30,285 nucleotides of DNA from a virus, in IMG/VR virus record IMGVR_UViG_3300017752_000093, positions 1 through 30,285 of that record. One strand, written 5' to 3'. The position numbers were made by a program, and so were the translations under genes. This document shows positions 1 through 7,517 of the stretch, in pieces. The notes under the pieces were generated by a model. The model ran no database searches. It was not told the origin of the DNA and was given only the letters and a program-made list of their open reading frames with translations. Every line of letters begins with the position of its first letter. Positions within the stretch are counted from its first letter, which is position 1.

Positions 1-94
1 ACTCCTCTTTTGTGAGGTATGTTTTTGTATTCATAATCTCTTCAAATCGATTGAACTCTTGTTCTGCAAAATAAACACTTTCTGGACTCATCAT
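1..94 (-). CDS. Unknown protein, N-terminal fragment cut by the window edge
   Basis: The minus-strand frame is open from the ATG at 92-94 to base 1, giving 31 residues that begin MMSPESVYFAEQEF, with no stop. A second ATG (89-91) follows directly, so either may be the start. The fragment is acidic and probably helical; too little is visible to assign a family. It is supported as a gene by its position about 35 bases downstream of promoter P1 (135-166) and by the terminator at 178-204, which would isolate it from the primase/nuclease operon upstream. No Shine-Dalgarno sequence is seen; the leader ends AAAGGTTAT. The gene continues outside the window. Confidence 0.6.
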   Translation of the reverse strand, partial: MMSPESVYFAEQEFNRFEEIMNTKTYLTKEE

Positions 95-134
95 ATAACC
101 TTTATTTAACACGTTGACTTAATTATCAACAGGG

Positions 135-166
135 TAAATATACGAAAGATATCCCGGGTAGCCAAA
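135..166 (-). promoter_or_regulatory. Promoter P1, Bacteroidota sigma-A-like
   Basis: On the minus strand TTTG (166-163) is followed by exactly 20 bases and then TATATTTA (142-135). This fits the Bacteroidota vegetative promoter pattern (TTTG near -33, TAnnTTTG near -7). The flanks are also shared with P2 (324-355) and P3 (28040-28071): GGnTAC begins inside the -33 box and TCG abuts the -7 box in all three. Transcription would start near 128-130 and run into the gene at 94-1. Confidence 0.6.
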
Positions 167-177
167 TATTATCGCAT

Positions 178-204
178 AAAAAGCCCGAAACGTCTTCCGG
201 GCTT
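178..204 (-). terminator. Intrinsic terminator on the minus strand
   Basis: In the minus-strand RNA, AAGCCCG (204-198) pairs with CGGGCUU (187-181). The stem can extend by GAA against UUU to 10 pairs with a GACG tetraloop, and it is followed by a run of five U (182-178). This is the clearest rho-independent terminator in the window. It would end the putative small RNA started at P2 and also read-through from the primase/nuclease operon. Confidence 0.85.
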
Positions 205-318
205 ATGTTGTTAAGTTGTAGATTGAAACCGCATGCATTTAAGGTTAGCGGATTGTGTTTTACACTTATGGGATCTTTTACCTGGACTACTCCTTACCAG
301 CTTTGACCTTAACTAACT
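178..318 (-). ncRNA. Putative phage small RNA (~140 nt), class unknown
   Basis: This stretch has a promoter-like element immediately upstream (P2, 324-355), no open reading frame of useful length on the minus strand, and a strong terminator at its 3' end (178-204). Internal pairings visible by eye are a 7-bp long-range helix between 306-312 and 239-245, a 4-bp hairpin CTGG/CCAG (300-297 with 285-282) whose loop contains AAGGAG, and a small GTGT/ACAC hairpin (265-262 with 258-255). The composition is visibly more GC-rich than the neighbouring genes. It is not a tRNA: no acceptor, D, anticodon and T arms can be assembled. I recognise no known RNA family. The alternative is a long 5' leader or plain spacer. 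Confidence 0.45.
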
Positions 319-323
319 TGACA

Positions 324-355
324 TGAATATACGACTTTTCTCTCACGTAACCAAA
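324..355 (-). promoter_or_regulatory. Promoter P2, Bacteroidota sigma-A-like
   Basis: On the minus strand TTTG (355-352), 20 bases, then TATATTCA (331-324). It matches P1 at TTTGG-TAC and at TCGTATATT-A with identical spacing. The -33 box lies three bases after the stop codon of the PD-(D/E)XK nuclease gene (stop at 361-359), so the promoter sits in the first non-coding bases available. Its product would be the putative small RNA ending at 178. Confidence 0.55.
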
Positions 356-358
356 TTT

Positions 359-1126
359 TTACGCGGTTCTCTTCACAGTGGTTTTAAATGAAGTTGTTGC
401 AGGTTTATGTTTTGGGTTTTCAATATCAAATATACTTTTTACTGATTTGTAAATTTCTATATTTTCTTCTTGGGATCTTGGTGATTCAAAAATTTCCCAA
501 TTTTTACCTTTTAAACGTTTACCTGAATTATCTACACCTCTAGATTTAGATTTTAACCATAAAACACCTACACGATCTGCTGTTTTACCATAACATTCTT
601 TATAACATTGAGCATATGCCGCACTTTGTAAATCGTAAGTAGTTTGTAAATGGTTAGATGTTTTAAAATCAAGCACCCATAATTCACCATCAATCTCACA
701 AATTAAATCACAAGTACCAGCTACTTTAAGTTCTTCACTAAATAAATGTACTTCCGTTTCAATTAGTGTTGGTTTATATGTTTCCCAAAAATCAACAAAA
801 CGTAAAAACATTTGCCATACCAGTGGATTCATTTTAGGATAACCATCTTTATTAAGATACGTTAATTCTTTGCCTGTAAAATATTCTTCAATCATTTCAT
901 GTACAGCAGTACCTTCTTCACTTGCCTTTTTAACAATCCAATCAGCACTATGTCCTACTTTTTTAAGCCAGTCCTGAAAATATTTACCTTTTGGGTAACA
1001 ATTTAAAACATAAGTAATAGATGGATAATATTCACCATTGCGTCTATAATACCTTGAATCAGGTAATGTAATTTGTTTGTGATCATCTGAGATCTCTAGT
1101 ATTCTATTGTATGATTTTTTGATCAT
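359..1126 (-). CDS. PD-(D/E)XK nuclease, RecB/Cas4-like exonuclease family
   Basis: 255 residues. The nuclease core motifs are visible in order: a helix with GTAVHEMIE (His76), a Glu-rich strand region around 123-132, AGTCDLI (Asp140), LDFKTS (Asp153, Lys155) and the helix LQSAAYA (Gln167, Tyr171), which is the motif IV/QxxxY signature of RecB/Cas4-type nucleases. Such enzymes process DNA ends or single strands; in a phage the likely role is in replication or recombination, or host DNA breakdown. The start ATG overlaps the TGA of the primase gene upstream (ATGA), implying translational coupling. It is the last gene of its operon, followed by promoter P2 and a terminator. Family assignment is firm; exact substrate is not visible. 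Confidence 0.85.
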   Translation of the reverse strand: MIKKSYNRILEISDDHKQITLPDSRYYRRNGEYYPSITYVLNCYPKGKYFQDWLKKVGHSADWIVKKASEEGTAVHEMIEEYFTGKELTYLNKDGYPKMNPLVWQMFLRFVDFWETYKPTLIETEVHLFSEELKVAGTCDLICEIDGELWVLDFKTSNHLQTTYDLQSAAYAQCYKECYGKTADRVGVLWLKSKSRGVDNSGKRLKGKNWEIFESPRSQEENIEIYKSVKSIFDIENPKHKPATTSFKTTVKRTA

Positions 1127-2052
1127 ATAGATAATTTATGTTCCATTAAATTGTAATAGGTTAAAGGAACTGTTTTTTGTATCAGTTTTGTGAAATTTTC
1201 GAAACCCATTTCACTCGGATCCTTATCTTGTAAATCTACAAGATAGACTTCTTTACCCTCTGCCATTAATTTTTCACAGAATTTTAAAGCTTGTTTAATT
1301 GCATCCCTATCTAATGCAATATAAATTTTATCTACTACAGAAGTAACTATTTTTTTCATTAAACTACTCTGTATGTTTTTCCCTAATAGGGGAATTGCGT
1401 TTCTTTTTATAGCCATAGCATCAAATAGTCCTTCACATAAAATAACTGGTACGTTCCAATTTATTAAATGTTCATTTGGGATTACATCTCTACTTGCTGA
1501 TGGATTACGATATTTAACATATGGTTCTTTTTCAAATGAACGAGCAGTAAAGTAATTTAATCTACCATCTACATCATATGTTGGTATAATAATCATATTT
1601 TTGTATAAACCTTCTTTACAATAACCTATATTATATTTGAGAATATCGTATTTACTTACATGCCTATTTTTTAAGTATGCAAGCGCGTGTCTAGCCATTA
1701 TATCGCTAGTATCAACGTTATATAGGCTAATATACTCAGTAGGTAATGCAACACTAGACACAACTTGTGTTTCCTTAATAGATTTTGAAGTTTTAACTAA
1801 AGATTTAAGTTCAGTAAACTTTTCAGGAATTGTTTTTAACTGCTTAAATAAAGAATAGATAGTAGTACCCCTTGTATCACAAGCCCAACAATGCCAAGGA
1901 TTTTTACCTTCACGATTTTCTGTCAAATTAACCTCTAACTTAGGTTTATGATGGTGACAAAAAGGACAGTGGTAAGCATAATTATTTCGAGCAGTAGCTT
2001 TGCCCGAACCCAACACAGAGTTTACTAATGTAACTAATAACTGATTTACCAT
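1123..2052 (-). CDS. gp61: DNA primase, zinc-finger plus TOPRIM (T4 gp61-like)
   Basis: 309 residues. The N-terminus has a DnaG-type zinc-binding motif, CPFCHHH (Cys29, Cys32) and WHCWAC (His54, Cys55, Cys58). A linker follows, then a TOPRIM catalytic domain: VILCEGLFDAMA with Glu207, and IALDRD with Asp248 and Asp250, followed by DKDPSE (Asp278). These are the metal-binding acids of bacterial-type primases. The size is close to T4 gp61 (about 340 residues), with no helicase domain fused, so a separate gp41-like helicase is expected elsewhere. It synthesises RNA primers for the lagging strand. It lies 18 bases after the GIY-YIG gene and overlaps the downstream exonuclease by ATGA. The leader has a weak ATATATTACC element before the ATG. 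Confidence 0.9.
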   Translation of the reverse strand: MVNQLLVTLVNSVLGSGKATARNNYAYHCPFCHHHKPKLEVNLTENREGKNPWHCWACDTRGTTIYSLFKQLKTIPEKFTELKSLVKTSKSIKETQVVSSVALPTEYISLYNVDTSDIMARHALAYLKNRHVSKYDILKYNIGYCKEGLYKNMIIIPTYDVDGRLNYFTARSFEKEPYVKYRNPSASRDVIPNEHLINWNVPVILCEGLFDAMAIKRNAIPLLGKNIQSSLMKKIVTSVVDKIYIALDRDAIKQALKFCEKLMAEGKEVYLVDLQDKDPSEMGFENFTKLIQKTVPLTYYNLMEHKLSI

Positions 2053-2070
2053 ATGTGGTAATATATGAAA

Positions 2071-2556
2071 CTATTTAACTTCAGGCACGAGATCTTTATC
2101 AAAATCTATATTTTGTAGATCTTTTGTAAAAAATTTACCTAAAATATTATCATTAAAAAATTCATCTGGTTTTTCTAATACTTGATATAACATCTGAAAT
2201 TTAATTTCAAAATATGTCATTGATTTTTTATCAGGACACATTTTTAAAATTGTACGTTCAAATTCATCTTTCTTACCTTCTAAAAGTAGTTGTTTAATAT
2301 CTTTTTGGGAGCCATAATAGTTCATCCAATCTGATTCTTTAACTTCTAATTTATAGGTAGGACGACGTCCAACAATTCCAGTTAATGCCGCTAACTCTTT
2401 TTTACCAAGTCGCTTTTTTTTATTATGAAATAAGACTTTTTTCCCAATATATGATTTTCCAGTGGGTTTGTGTGTAACTATATAAACGAAACCGAATGTA
2501 TTTTCTGGAAATTGAGTGATGTCCCCTATTTTATGCGTTTTATAGGTCCAACTCAT
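2071..2556 (-). CDS. GIY-YIG endonuclease, SegE-like
   Basis: 161 residues. The GIY-YIG signature is split as FVYIV (residues 22-26) and SYIGKKV (Tyr35-Gly37). NYYGS (79-82) follows, then a helix with TYFEIKFQ whose Glu116 is the probable metal ligand, and a late Asn (136). This pattern resembles the SegE-like family of phage endonucleases, which are free-standing, intronless homing-type enzymes in T4 relatives. No DNA-binding zinc finger or NUMOD repeat is evident. It sits exactly at the border between the tail-fibre gene and the replication genes, under its own ATATTTAT-type element (2576-2584). It could equally be a host-DNA-degrading nuclease like T4 endonuclease II, which also has this fold; the sequence alone does not decide. 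Confidence 0.75.
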   Translation of the reverse strand: MSWTYKTHKIGDITQFPENTFGFVYIVTHKPTGKSYIGKKVLFHNKKKRLGKKELAALTGIVGRRPTYKLEVKESDWMNYYGSQKDIKQLLLEGKKDEFERTILKMCPDKKSMTYFEIKFQMLYQVLEKPDEFFNDNILGKFFTKDLQNIDFDKDLVPEVK

Positions 2557-2575
2557 ATGTTTGTTTTAAAGTTAA

Positions 2576-2584
2576 TGATAAATA
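2576..2584 (-). promoter_or_regulatory. ATATTTAT element before the GIY-YIG gene
   Basis: The coding strand reads TATATTTATCATTAA, the most divergent member of the recurrent ATATTTATAA family (A replaced by C at the ninth position). It lies 19 bases before the ATG at 2556. See the elements at 6429, 9285, 9304, 22609, 25944 and 28858. Confidence 0.4.
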
Positions 2585-2615
2585 TAACTAAAAACTATTA
2601 AATAGACAAGGAATT

Positions 2616-5600
2616 TTATCCTGCAGATATTTTTAATGTACCTCCATCATTCCAAAGTTGACCAGCATTTGCAGGATCTGATATAGGTAATCCTCTCATT
2701 ATTACAACAGAAGTTCCGCCTGCTGATCCACTTACTGTGAAGTTATTAACATGAGTTGTGCATGCGGCATGGGATGCAATATTTGATCCAATAATAAATG
2801 ATTTACAATGGTCTACAGTATTTTGATCTCCACCTAAGATACCACTGTAATCTGCGCCAGAACAAATTTCATTATTACTACCCGCACCAATAAATCCATA
2901 ATCCGCTGATGCTGAATTTCTACTACCTCCACCTATTACAGATACAACACTTCCACTAGTTGCATTAAATTGACCACCTCCAATAAAATTACAATTACCT
3001 GCTATAATATTAAAGCATCCACCTGCTATTGTACCGCCACTTCCAGTTGCAGTATTACGTAGTCCTCCAACTATTGCATTATAACTACCAGTTATACAGT
3101 TTTTAAATCCTGATCCAATAAAGTTATGTTGGCCTGAGTCTCCTGCTATAATACTATTTAGACTACCCCCAACTATAATAGATCTTGCACCTGATGCTGT
3201 GTTAAAGGTACCTACACCTATTAATGAAAAATTACCATCAATAATACAATTTTGACAACCTCCAATAATAGCATTACAAGATCCAGTAGTGAAATTTGAA
3301 TGACCGCCCACAATAGATGAATGTTTACTACTTATTGCATTACTTTGACCACTTCCTATAAAGTTTAAACCCTCGTTTGATCCATCGTTTATTGCATTTA
3401 AACAACCTCCTACTATAACATTCTTTCCCAATTGAGCAACATCAGTCGACGGAGAATAAGATGAAATTGTATTTTTAATTCCTGCTCCTATAAATGAATT
3501 ATTTTCACTACCAACATTACCAGTGTATGAATTAGATATACTATTACAGGTACCACTTACAATACTATTACCTCCTCCACCATCTGTTTGGATGCAATTG
3601 CAAATCCCTGCAACTATAGCACCATGGCTAGAAAAGGGACCAGTACTACTAAGGAGGTTTCTAGCTCCTCCTACTATAACATTACCTGTACCATTACTAA
3701 TAGTTTGTAGACAACCACCACCTATAAAATTAAAATATTCATAACCAGACACAGTATTGCCTTTACCTCCTACTATAACATTACATCCATAATACGTGCT
3801 TATCGAGTTACCACATCCACCTCCTATAAAATCATGAGCTCTAACAATACCACCACTCAAGCTATTTAATTGACCACCCACGATAGATGAGTGGTTATTA
3901 TTATTTATTGTATTACCTCGACCACCACCTATAAGGGCACCACAAGATAAGTCTATTAAATTATTAAAACCTGTTACTATTGCAGCATATTTAACTTCAT
4001 CTACAGAAGTACTATTACTAGCTGTTATATTATTATTATCTCCTGCCCCAATAAAAGCACTAATACCACCTGAGCCAATATTGTTGTTTTGACCACCTCC
4101 TATCATTCCTGCATAACCTGCTACTGAATTGCAACTACCACCAGCTATAGTTCCATAACCATTAGAAACTGTGTGGCAACCACCTCCAAGTATTGCTCCA
4201 TATTGACCACTAACTGTATTATTTCTCCCACCAAATATACTTGAATAATTGTTTGATACAGTATTACTAAATCCACCACCTATAATGTTAAATGATCCTC
4301 CTACTGAATTTTGTCCTCCTCCCACTACTGTTTGATGGCTATAATTAGATACAGTATTACAACAACCACCACCTACAAAATTGTAATCACTTGTATATCC
4401 ATTAGCACCATTATTTCCACGACCCCCAACAATGACATTATAATTTCCTCCACTTGAAGTATTTAATAATCCTCCTACAATAATATTATTACTGCCAGAT
4501 ATAGAATTTCTACAACCTGCACCAATAAATGAACCTAAATCAGTGCTTCCAGTGATGATATTACATATCCCACCTACTATAACTGATTTGTTAGAAGAAA
4601 TAGTATTTTTAGATCCTCCTCCTATAAAAGAACAATTTAATCCAACATTGCTTGAAGTTATATTATTACAACTTCCACCTACAATTGAATTATAACATCC
4701 ATCGATTATATTTTTTTCACCACCACCAATGAAACTTTTGTTACTAGAAAAAGATCCTGAAATTTTATTCTGGCAGCCTCCTACTATAGTTGTTGTATTA
4801 TCATTTAAACCAATAATATTTCCAAATCCTCCTCCAATAAAGGCACATGCACTTCCATTTTGTATTTGGTTAGATATTCCACCAACAATAGTATCATTAG
4901 AAGATGATATTTGGTTGCATTGTCCCGCTCCTATAAAACTATAAAAACCACAAACAGTATTTTTACATCCTGCTAAAATAGTACTTAAACCTTGGCAAAT
5001 TTCATTATTAATTCCTCCTCCGATAAAACTATTAGAATTATTTTTTAAACAGTTACAACCACCTGCAACAATAGCACCTCTAAAAGCACAAACAACATTT
5101 AACTCACCACCACCTATAAATGAACAATTACATACTGCTAAGTTAGACCTTCCACCTGCTACTACACTAACATTACCACAAGCTGTATTTTCGCAACCGC
5201 CACCTACAGTGCTAAAAGCCCCAGAAGCAGTATTTCTAACTCCACCTCCTATAAAACTACATCCTCCAGAAGCTACTTGAGAAACCCCACTAACAATAGC
5301 GGCATAATCCGCAGAACTTGTATTTAAAAAACCAGCTCCAATAAAGGCATTGGTATTAGTTGTTATATTTCTAAGACCACCTACTATAGTTGAACGGTTT
5401 TCTTCTATTAAATTTGATTCTCCTCCTCCTATAAAAGAAAGACACCCGTTAATTGTATTAGTTTGTCCACCAACTATTACACTTTTACATCCTGAATTCG
5501 CAATAGTATTATTAGTTCCAGATCCTATAAAACCAAAATCAATAGATACACGATTAAAATTACCATTTATTATAGAAGTATTACAAGAAAAATTTTCAAG

Positions 5601-6413
5601 ACAATTTGTTAGTCCTGTTCCTATAAAACCATATCTTGATGAGGATATGTGATTTCCTGATCCATTTATTATAGAAGAATATTGTGTGCATGTACATACA
5701 TCACTACCTGAAATTTTATTAGCATTTCCAGATCCTATAAAACCAAATTGTGAGGAAATAAAACTTGTTTGTGATGTTCCAATAAAATTATTACAAGCAT
5801 TATAATTACTTGCAGATATTACATTTGTAGCTCCACCCACTATTGATGATTTAGAACCATTAATAATACTATTACTATTACCTCCTACAATATTGCTAAA
5901 TGCTGTATCACCAAATCCAGCAGATGAAGTTATTGCAAGTTTTGTTCCTGCACCTATAAAAGAGCAATCTCCTGATGCTGTGCTAAGGGTACCTCCCCCA
6001 ATAAAAGTATGACAAATAGAAGCATTTATTTTATTAGTAGTACCAGAAGCTATAGCAGAACAACAACCTTGATTATCAAAATTGCCAAATTTATTAGGAA
6101 TTATATTATTATTACTAGATCCTGTTTTGTAAACAGTAAATCCACTTTCTTCTCCATCAACAATACTACTAGTAAGCATTTTAAACACATCACCTGTAGT
6201 ATCATCATATGCAAGAACATAATCTCGTGGTTGTTCTAGTAACTCATTTGAGCTAATCCCTACAGAACCTGTTATCTTAAAAGATCCTGATACCGAAATA
6301 TCGTATGCTGCCTGATTAGTAGATGAAAAGGCATCAACAGATTGTGAGACGTGCCATGAATGAACAACATCACCCTCTACTATTTGACTTTTATATTTTA
6401 ATTTTTGTGCCAT
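2616..6413 (-). CDS. Long repetitive tail-fibre adhesin, YadA-head-like repeats
   Basis: 1265 residues. Residues 1-115 form a non-repetitive N-terminus, likely the attachment end. From about 117 to 1220 the protein is an array of two alternating units, FIGGGxxNxIs and xSxIVGGxxNxIsG, at roughly 14-15 residues per unit. Some units read NTASG and STVGGG, exactly like the left-handed beta-roll repeats of YadA/Hep_Hag trimeric adhesins. The C-terminus, from about 1220, ends in an AGQLW-NDGG-TLKIS cap typical of phage fibre tips. No S74 chaperone domain is present. It contains about 50 Cys, many in the turn before GGG or after it, which is unusual for a phage fibre. It is the last gene of the structural block and the best candidate for the receptor-binding or virion-decorating fibre. 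Confidence 0.8.
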   Translation of the reverse strand: MAQKLKYKSQIVEGDVVHSWHVSQSVDAFSSTNQAAYDISVSGSFKITGSVGISSNELLEQPRDYVLAYDDTTGDVFKMLTSSIVDGEESGFTVYKTGSSNNNIIPNKFGNFDNQGCCSAIASGTTNKINASICHTFIGGGTLSTASGDCSFIGAGTKLAITSSAGFGDTAFSNIVGGNSNSIINGSKSSIVGGATNVISASNYNACNNFIGTSQTSFISSQFGFIGSGNANKISGSDVCTCTQYSSIINGSGNHISSSRYGFIGTGLTNCLENFSCNTSIINGNFNRVSIDFGFIGSGTNNTIANSGCKSVIVGGQTNTINGCLSFIGGGESNLIEENRSTIVGGLRNITTNTNAFIGAGFLNTSSADYAAIVSGVSQVASGGCSFIGGGVRNTASGAFSTVGGGCENTACGNVSVVAGGRSNLAVCNCSFIGGGELNVVCAFRGAIVAGGCNCLKNNSNSFIGGGINNEICQGLSTILAGCKNTVCGFYSFIGAGQCNQISSSNDTIVGGISNQIQNGSACAFIGGGFGNIIGLNDNTTTIVGGCQNKISGSFSSNKSFIGGGEKNIIDGCYNSIVGGSCNNITSSNVGLNCSFIGGGSKNTISSNKSVIVGGICNIITGSTDLGSFIGAGCRNSISGSNNIIVGGLLNTSSGGNYNVIVGGRGNNGANGYTSDYNFVGGGCCNTVSNYSHQTVVGGGQNSVGGSFNIIGGGFSNTVSNNYSSIFGGRNNTVSGQYGAILGGGCHTVSNGYGTIAGGSCNSVAGYAGMIGGGQNNNIGSGGISAFIGAGDNNNITASNSTSVDEVKYAAIVTGFNNLIDLSCGALIGGGRGNTINNNNHSSIVGGQLNSLSGGIVRAHDFIGGGCGNSISTYYGCNVIVGGKGNTVSGYEYFNFIGGGCLQTISNGTGNVIVGGARNLLSSTGPFSSHGAIVAGICNCIQTDGGGGNSIVSGTCNSISNSYTGNVGSENNSFIGAGIKNTISSYSPSTDVAQLGKNVIVGGCLNAINDGSNEGLNFIGSGQSNAISSKHSSIVGGHSNFTTGSCNAIIGGCQNCIIDGNFSLIGVGTFNTASGARSIIVGGSLNSIIAGDSGQHNFIGSGFKNCITGSYNAIVGGLRNTATGSGGTIAGGCFNIIAGNCNFIGGGQFNATSGSVVSVIGGGSRNSASADYGFIGAGSNNEICSGADYSGILGGDQNTVDHCKSFIIGSNIASHAACTTHVNNFTVSGSAGGTSVVIMRGLPISDPANAGQLWNDGGTLKISAG
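2760..6065 (-). repeat. Protein-level tandem repeat array in the adhesin
   Basis: The DNA shows dozens of degenerate repeats with a period near 42-45 bases. On the plus strand they appear as recurring CCTCCTATAAA or CCACCTATAAA (FIGGG codons) and CCTCCTACTATA (IVGG codons). Boundaries are approximate. The copies have diverged at synonymous and non-synonymous positions, so this is an old, selected protein array and not a recent DNA satellite. Confidence 0.8.
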
Positions 6414-6428
6414 TTTACTTGGTGTTTA

Positions 6429-6437
6429 TTATAAATA
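6429..6437 (-). promoter_or_regulatory. ATATTTATAA element before the adhesin gene
   Basis: The coding strand reads TATATTTATAATAAA, 15 bases before the ATG at 6413, in a 28-base gap. It is a full match to the recurrent family. The overlap with TATAAT would also give an ordinary -10-like hexamer here. Confidence 0.5.
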
Positions 6438-6441
6438 TAAA

Positions 6442-7512
6442 CTATCTATCTATATTTACTAAAATTGTAGTATCTGTTGTAGGAGATGATTGTAAAGGTT
6501 GAGCTAGTTTACCAACTGCTAATAATTGAAAATCTCCATCATATAACCCTACAGTTGTAATATAAGGTTCAAAATATGAACTTGTTACAAATCCTAATGG
6601 AACACCAATAGATGCCGTATTTTCAAAATTAAGATTACTTCCTGAGAATACTGTTGGGATTGTACTTCCTGTTATTGCACTTGGGTTTAATGTGTAGTTA
6701 AATTCATTTTCATCTATGGTACATTGATATTGTGTTTCAAATAATTTATAAGAACTAGAAAATGACATTGTAACATTAGATCCAGAAACAAAGGATTCAA
6801 TAAAATCAATTCTAGGTACTCTTGTTATTCCGTATTTCGATGATCCATAAACTGCGGTACCATATAAAGCTTCACTTGCATCTCCCTCCGTTTCTGAGTC
6901 AAATAAAGTTATTATACCGTGTTGGTATATAATATTACCATTCATATATTCATATGGAGAAGATGGGGAATTAGGGTGTAACCATAATAATCTTCCTTCA
7001 CCATCATCTTTAATAGAACCACTTATTCCTTCTAAGTAAAAAGAATTTGGTTGAATATAATCTCCAAATAATTTAGATGGAATTGATATTACACCTATTA
7101 TACTATTTGAAGATGTTGGGAATGTTTTACTAGGCCAAAGAGTTGTTTGTTCGTAGTTGTAAAAATTTGTTTGTTGAATTCCACCTATTAAAGTATTTCC
7201 TGCCTCATTAGCCCCTAAAAGAACACTAGATGTAATTGCATCACTTGTAAAACCAGCACTACTAGTTAAATAGTTTGAGTAATAAAGTTGTTTTATTGAA
7301 TCATAAATTAATACAGAAGGTACTTGTGAACCAGAAATAGTTCCTGATAGTTGGCTACCTGATATTAAGTAATCCCCTTTACTACCTGTAAATCTATTAA
7401 TGCCTACATTAGATCCAGTTAGGATATCTCCACCTTTAAAATAAAATCCTTTATTTACTTCAAGAGGTGATACTATTAAGTCCTGTGAATTGAATTGTTT
7501 GTAAGCGCTCAT
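6442..7512 (-). CDS. Beta-rich tail/baseplate protein, paralogue of the gene upstream
   Basis: 356 residues, no recognised enzyme motif. It is rich in Ser, Thr, Gly and short beta-prone segments, as in phage structural proteins. Its ends match those of the neighbour at 7518-8597. The N-terminus (FNSQDLIVS) parallels DPEDFVVS. The C-terminal 90 residues share ENEFNYTLNPSAITGST and a TTVGLY...LLAVGKLAQP segment. The centre differs. The start ATG is five bases past the previous stop, so it is translated from the same message. The ends probably dock to the baseplate or to each other, with the centre exposed. This role is inference from position between the gpH-like gene and the adhesin. Confidence 0.65.
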   Translation of the reverse strand: MSAYKQFNSQDLIVSPLEVNKGFYFKGGDILTGSNVGINRFTGSKGDYLISGSQLSGTISGSQVPSVLIYDSIKQLYYSNYLTSSAGFTSDAITSSVLLGANEAGNTLIGGIQQTNFYNYEQTTLWPSKTFPTSSNSIIGVISIPSKLFGDYIQPNSFYLEGISGSIKDDGEGRLLWLHPNSPSSPYEYMNGNIIYQHGIITLFDSETEGDASEALYGTAVYGSSKYGITRVPRIDFIESFVSGSNVTMSFSSSYKLFETQYQCTIDENEFNYTLNPSAITGSTIPTVFSGSNLNFENTASIGVPLGFVTSSYFEPYITTVGLYDGDFQLLAVGKLAQPLQSSPTTDTTILVNIDR

Positions 7513-7517
7513 TCATT

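Noticed and set aside
114-142. TTGACT with AATATA as a sigma-70 promoter on the plus strand
   Set aside because: No plus-strand gene follows, the -10 is poor, and the same bases are better explained by P1 on the minus strand.
207-320. A tRNA or tmRNA in the left non-coding region
   Set aside because: No cloverleaf with acceptor pairing and CCA-compatible end can be drawn, and no tag-peptide frame is visible.
2590-2612. CTAT/ATAG mini-hairpin followed by TTTTT after the adhesin gene as a terminator
   Set aside because: Four AT-rich pairs are too weak; a similar pattern is expected by chance at this base composition.
3523-5652. Plus-strand open frames within the adhesin gene (3523-3744, 4729-4944, 5350-5652)
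   Set aside because: They are antisense shadows of the repeat array: Pro/Ile-rich products made of the reverse complement of GGG and I codons, with no leader elements or domain.
2760-6065. The repeat array as a CRISPR or a diversity-generating retroelement target
   Set aside because: The repeats are in-frame coding units with diverged bases and no unique spacers, and no reverse transcriptase or template repeat is present in the window.
6429-6438. TATAAATA strings on the plus strand as T4-type late promoters directed rightward
   Set aside because: They always precede minus-strand genes and no plus-strand genes exist, so the element is more likely to act leftward; if it is T4-like, its orientation is unexplained.
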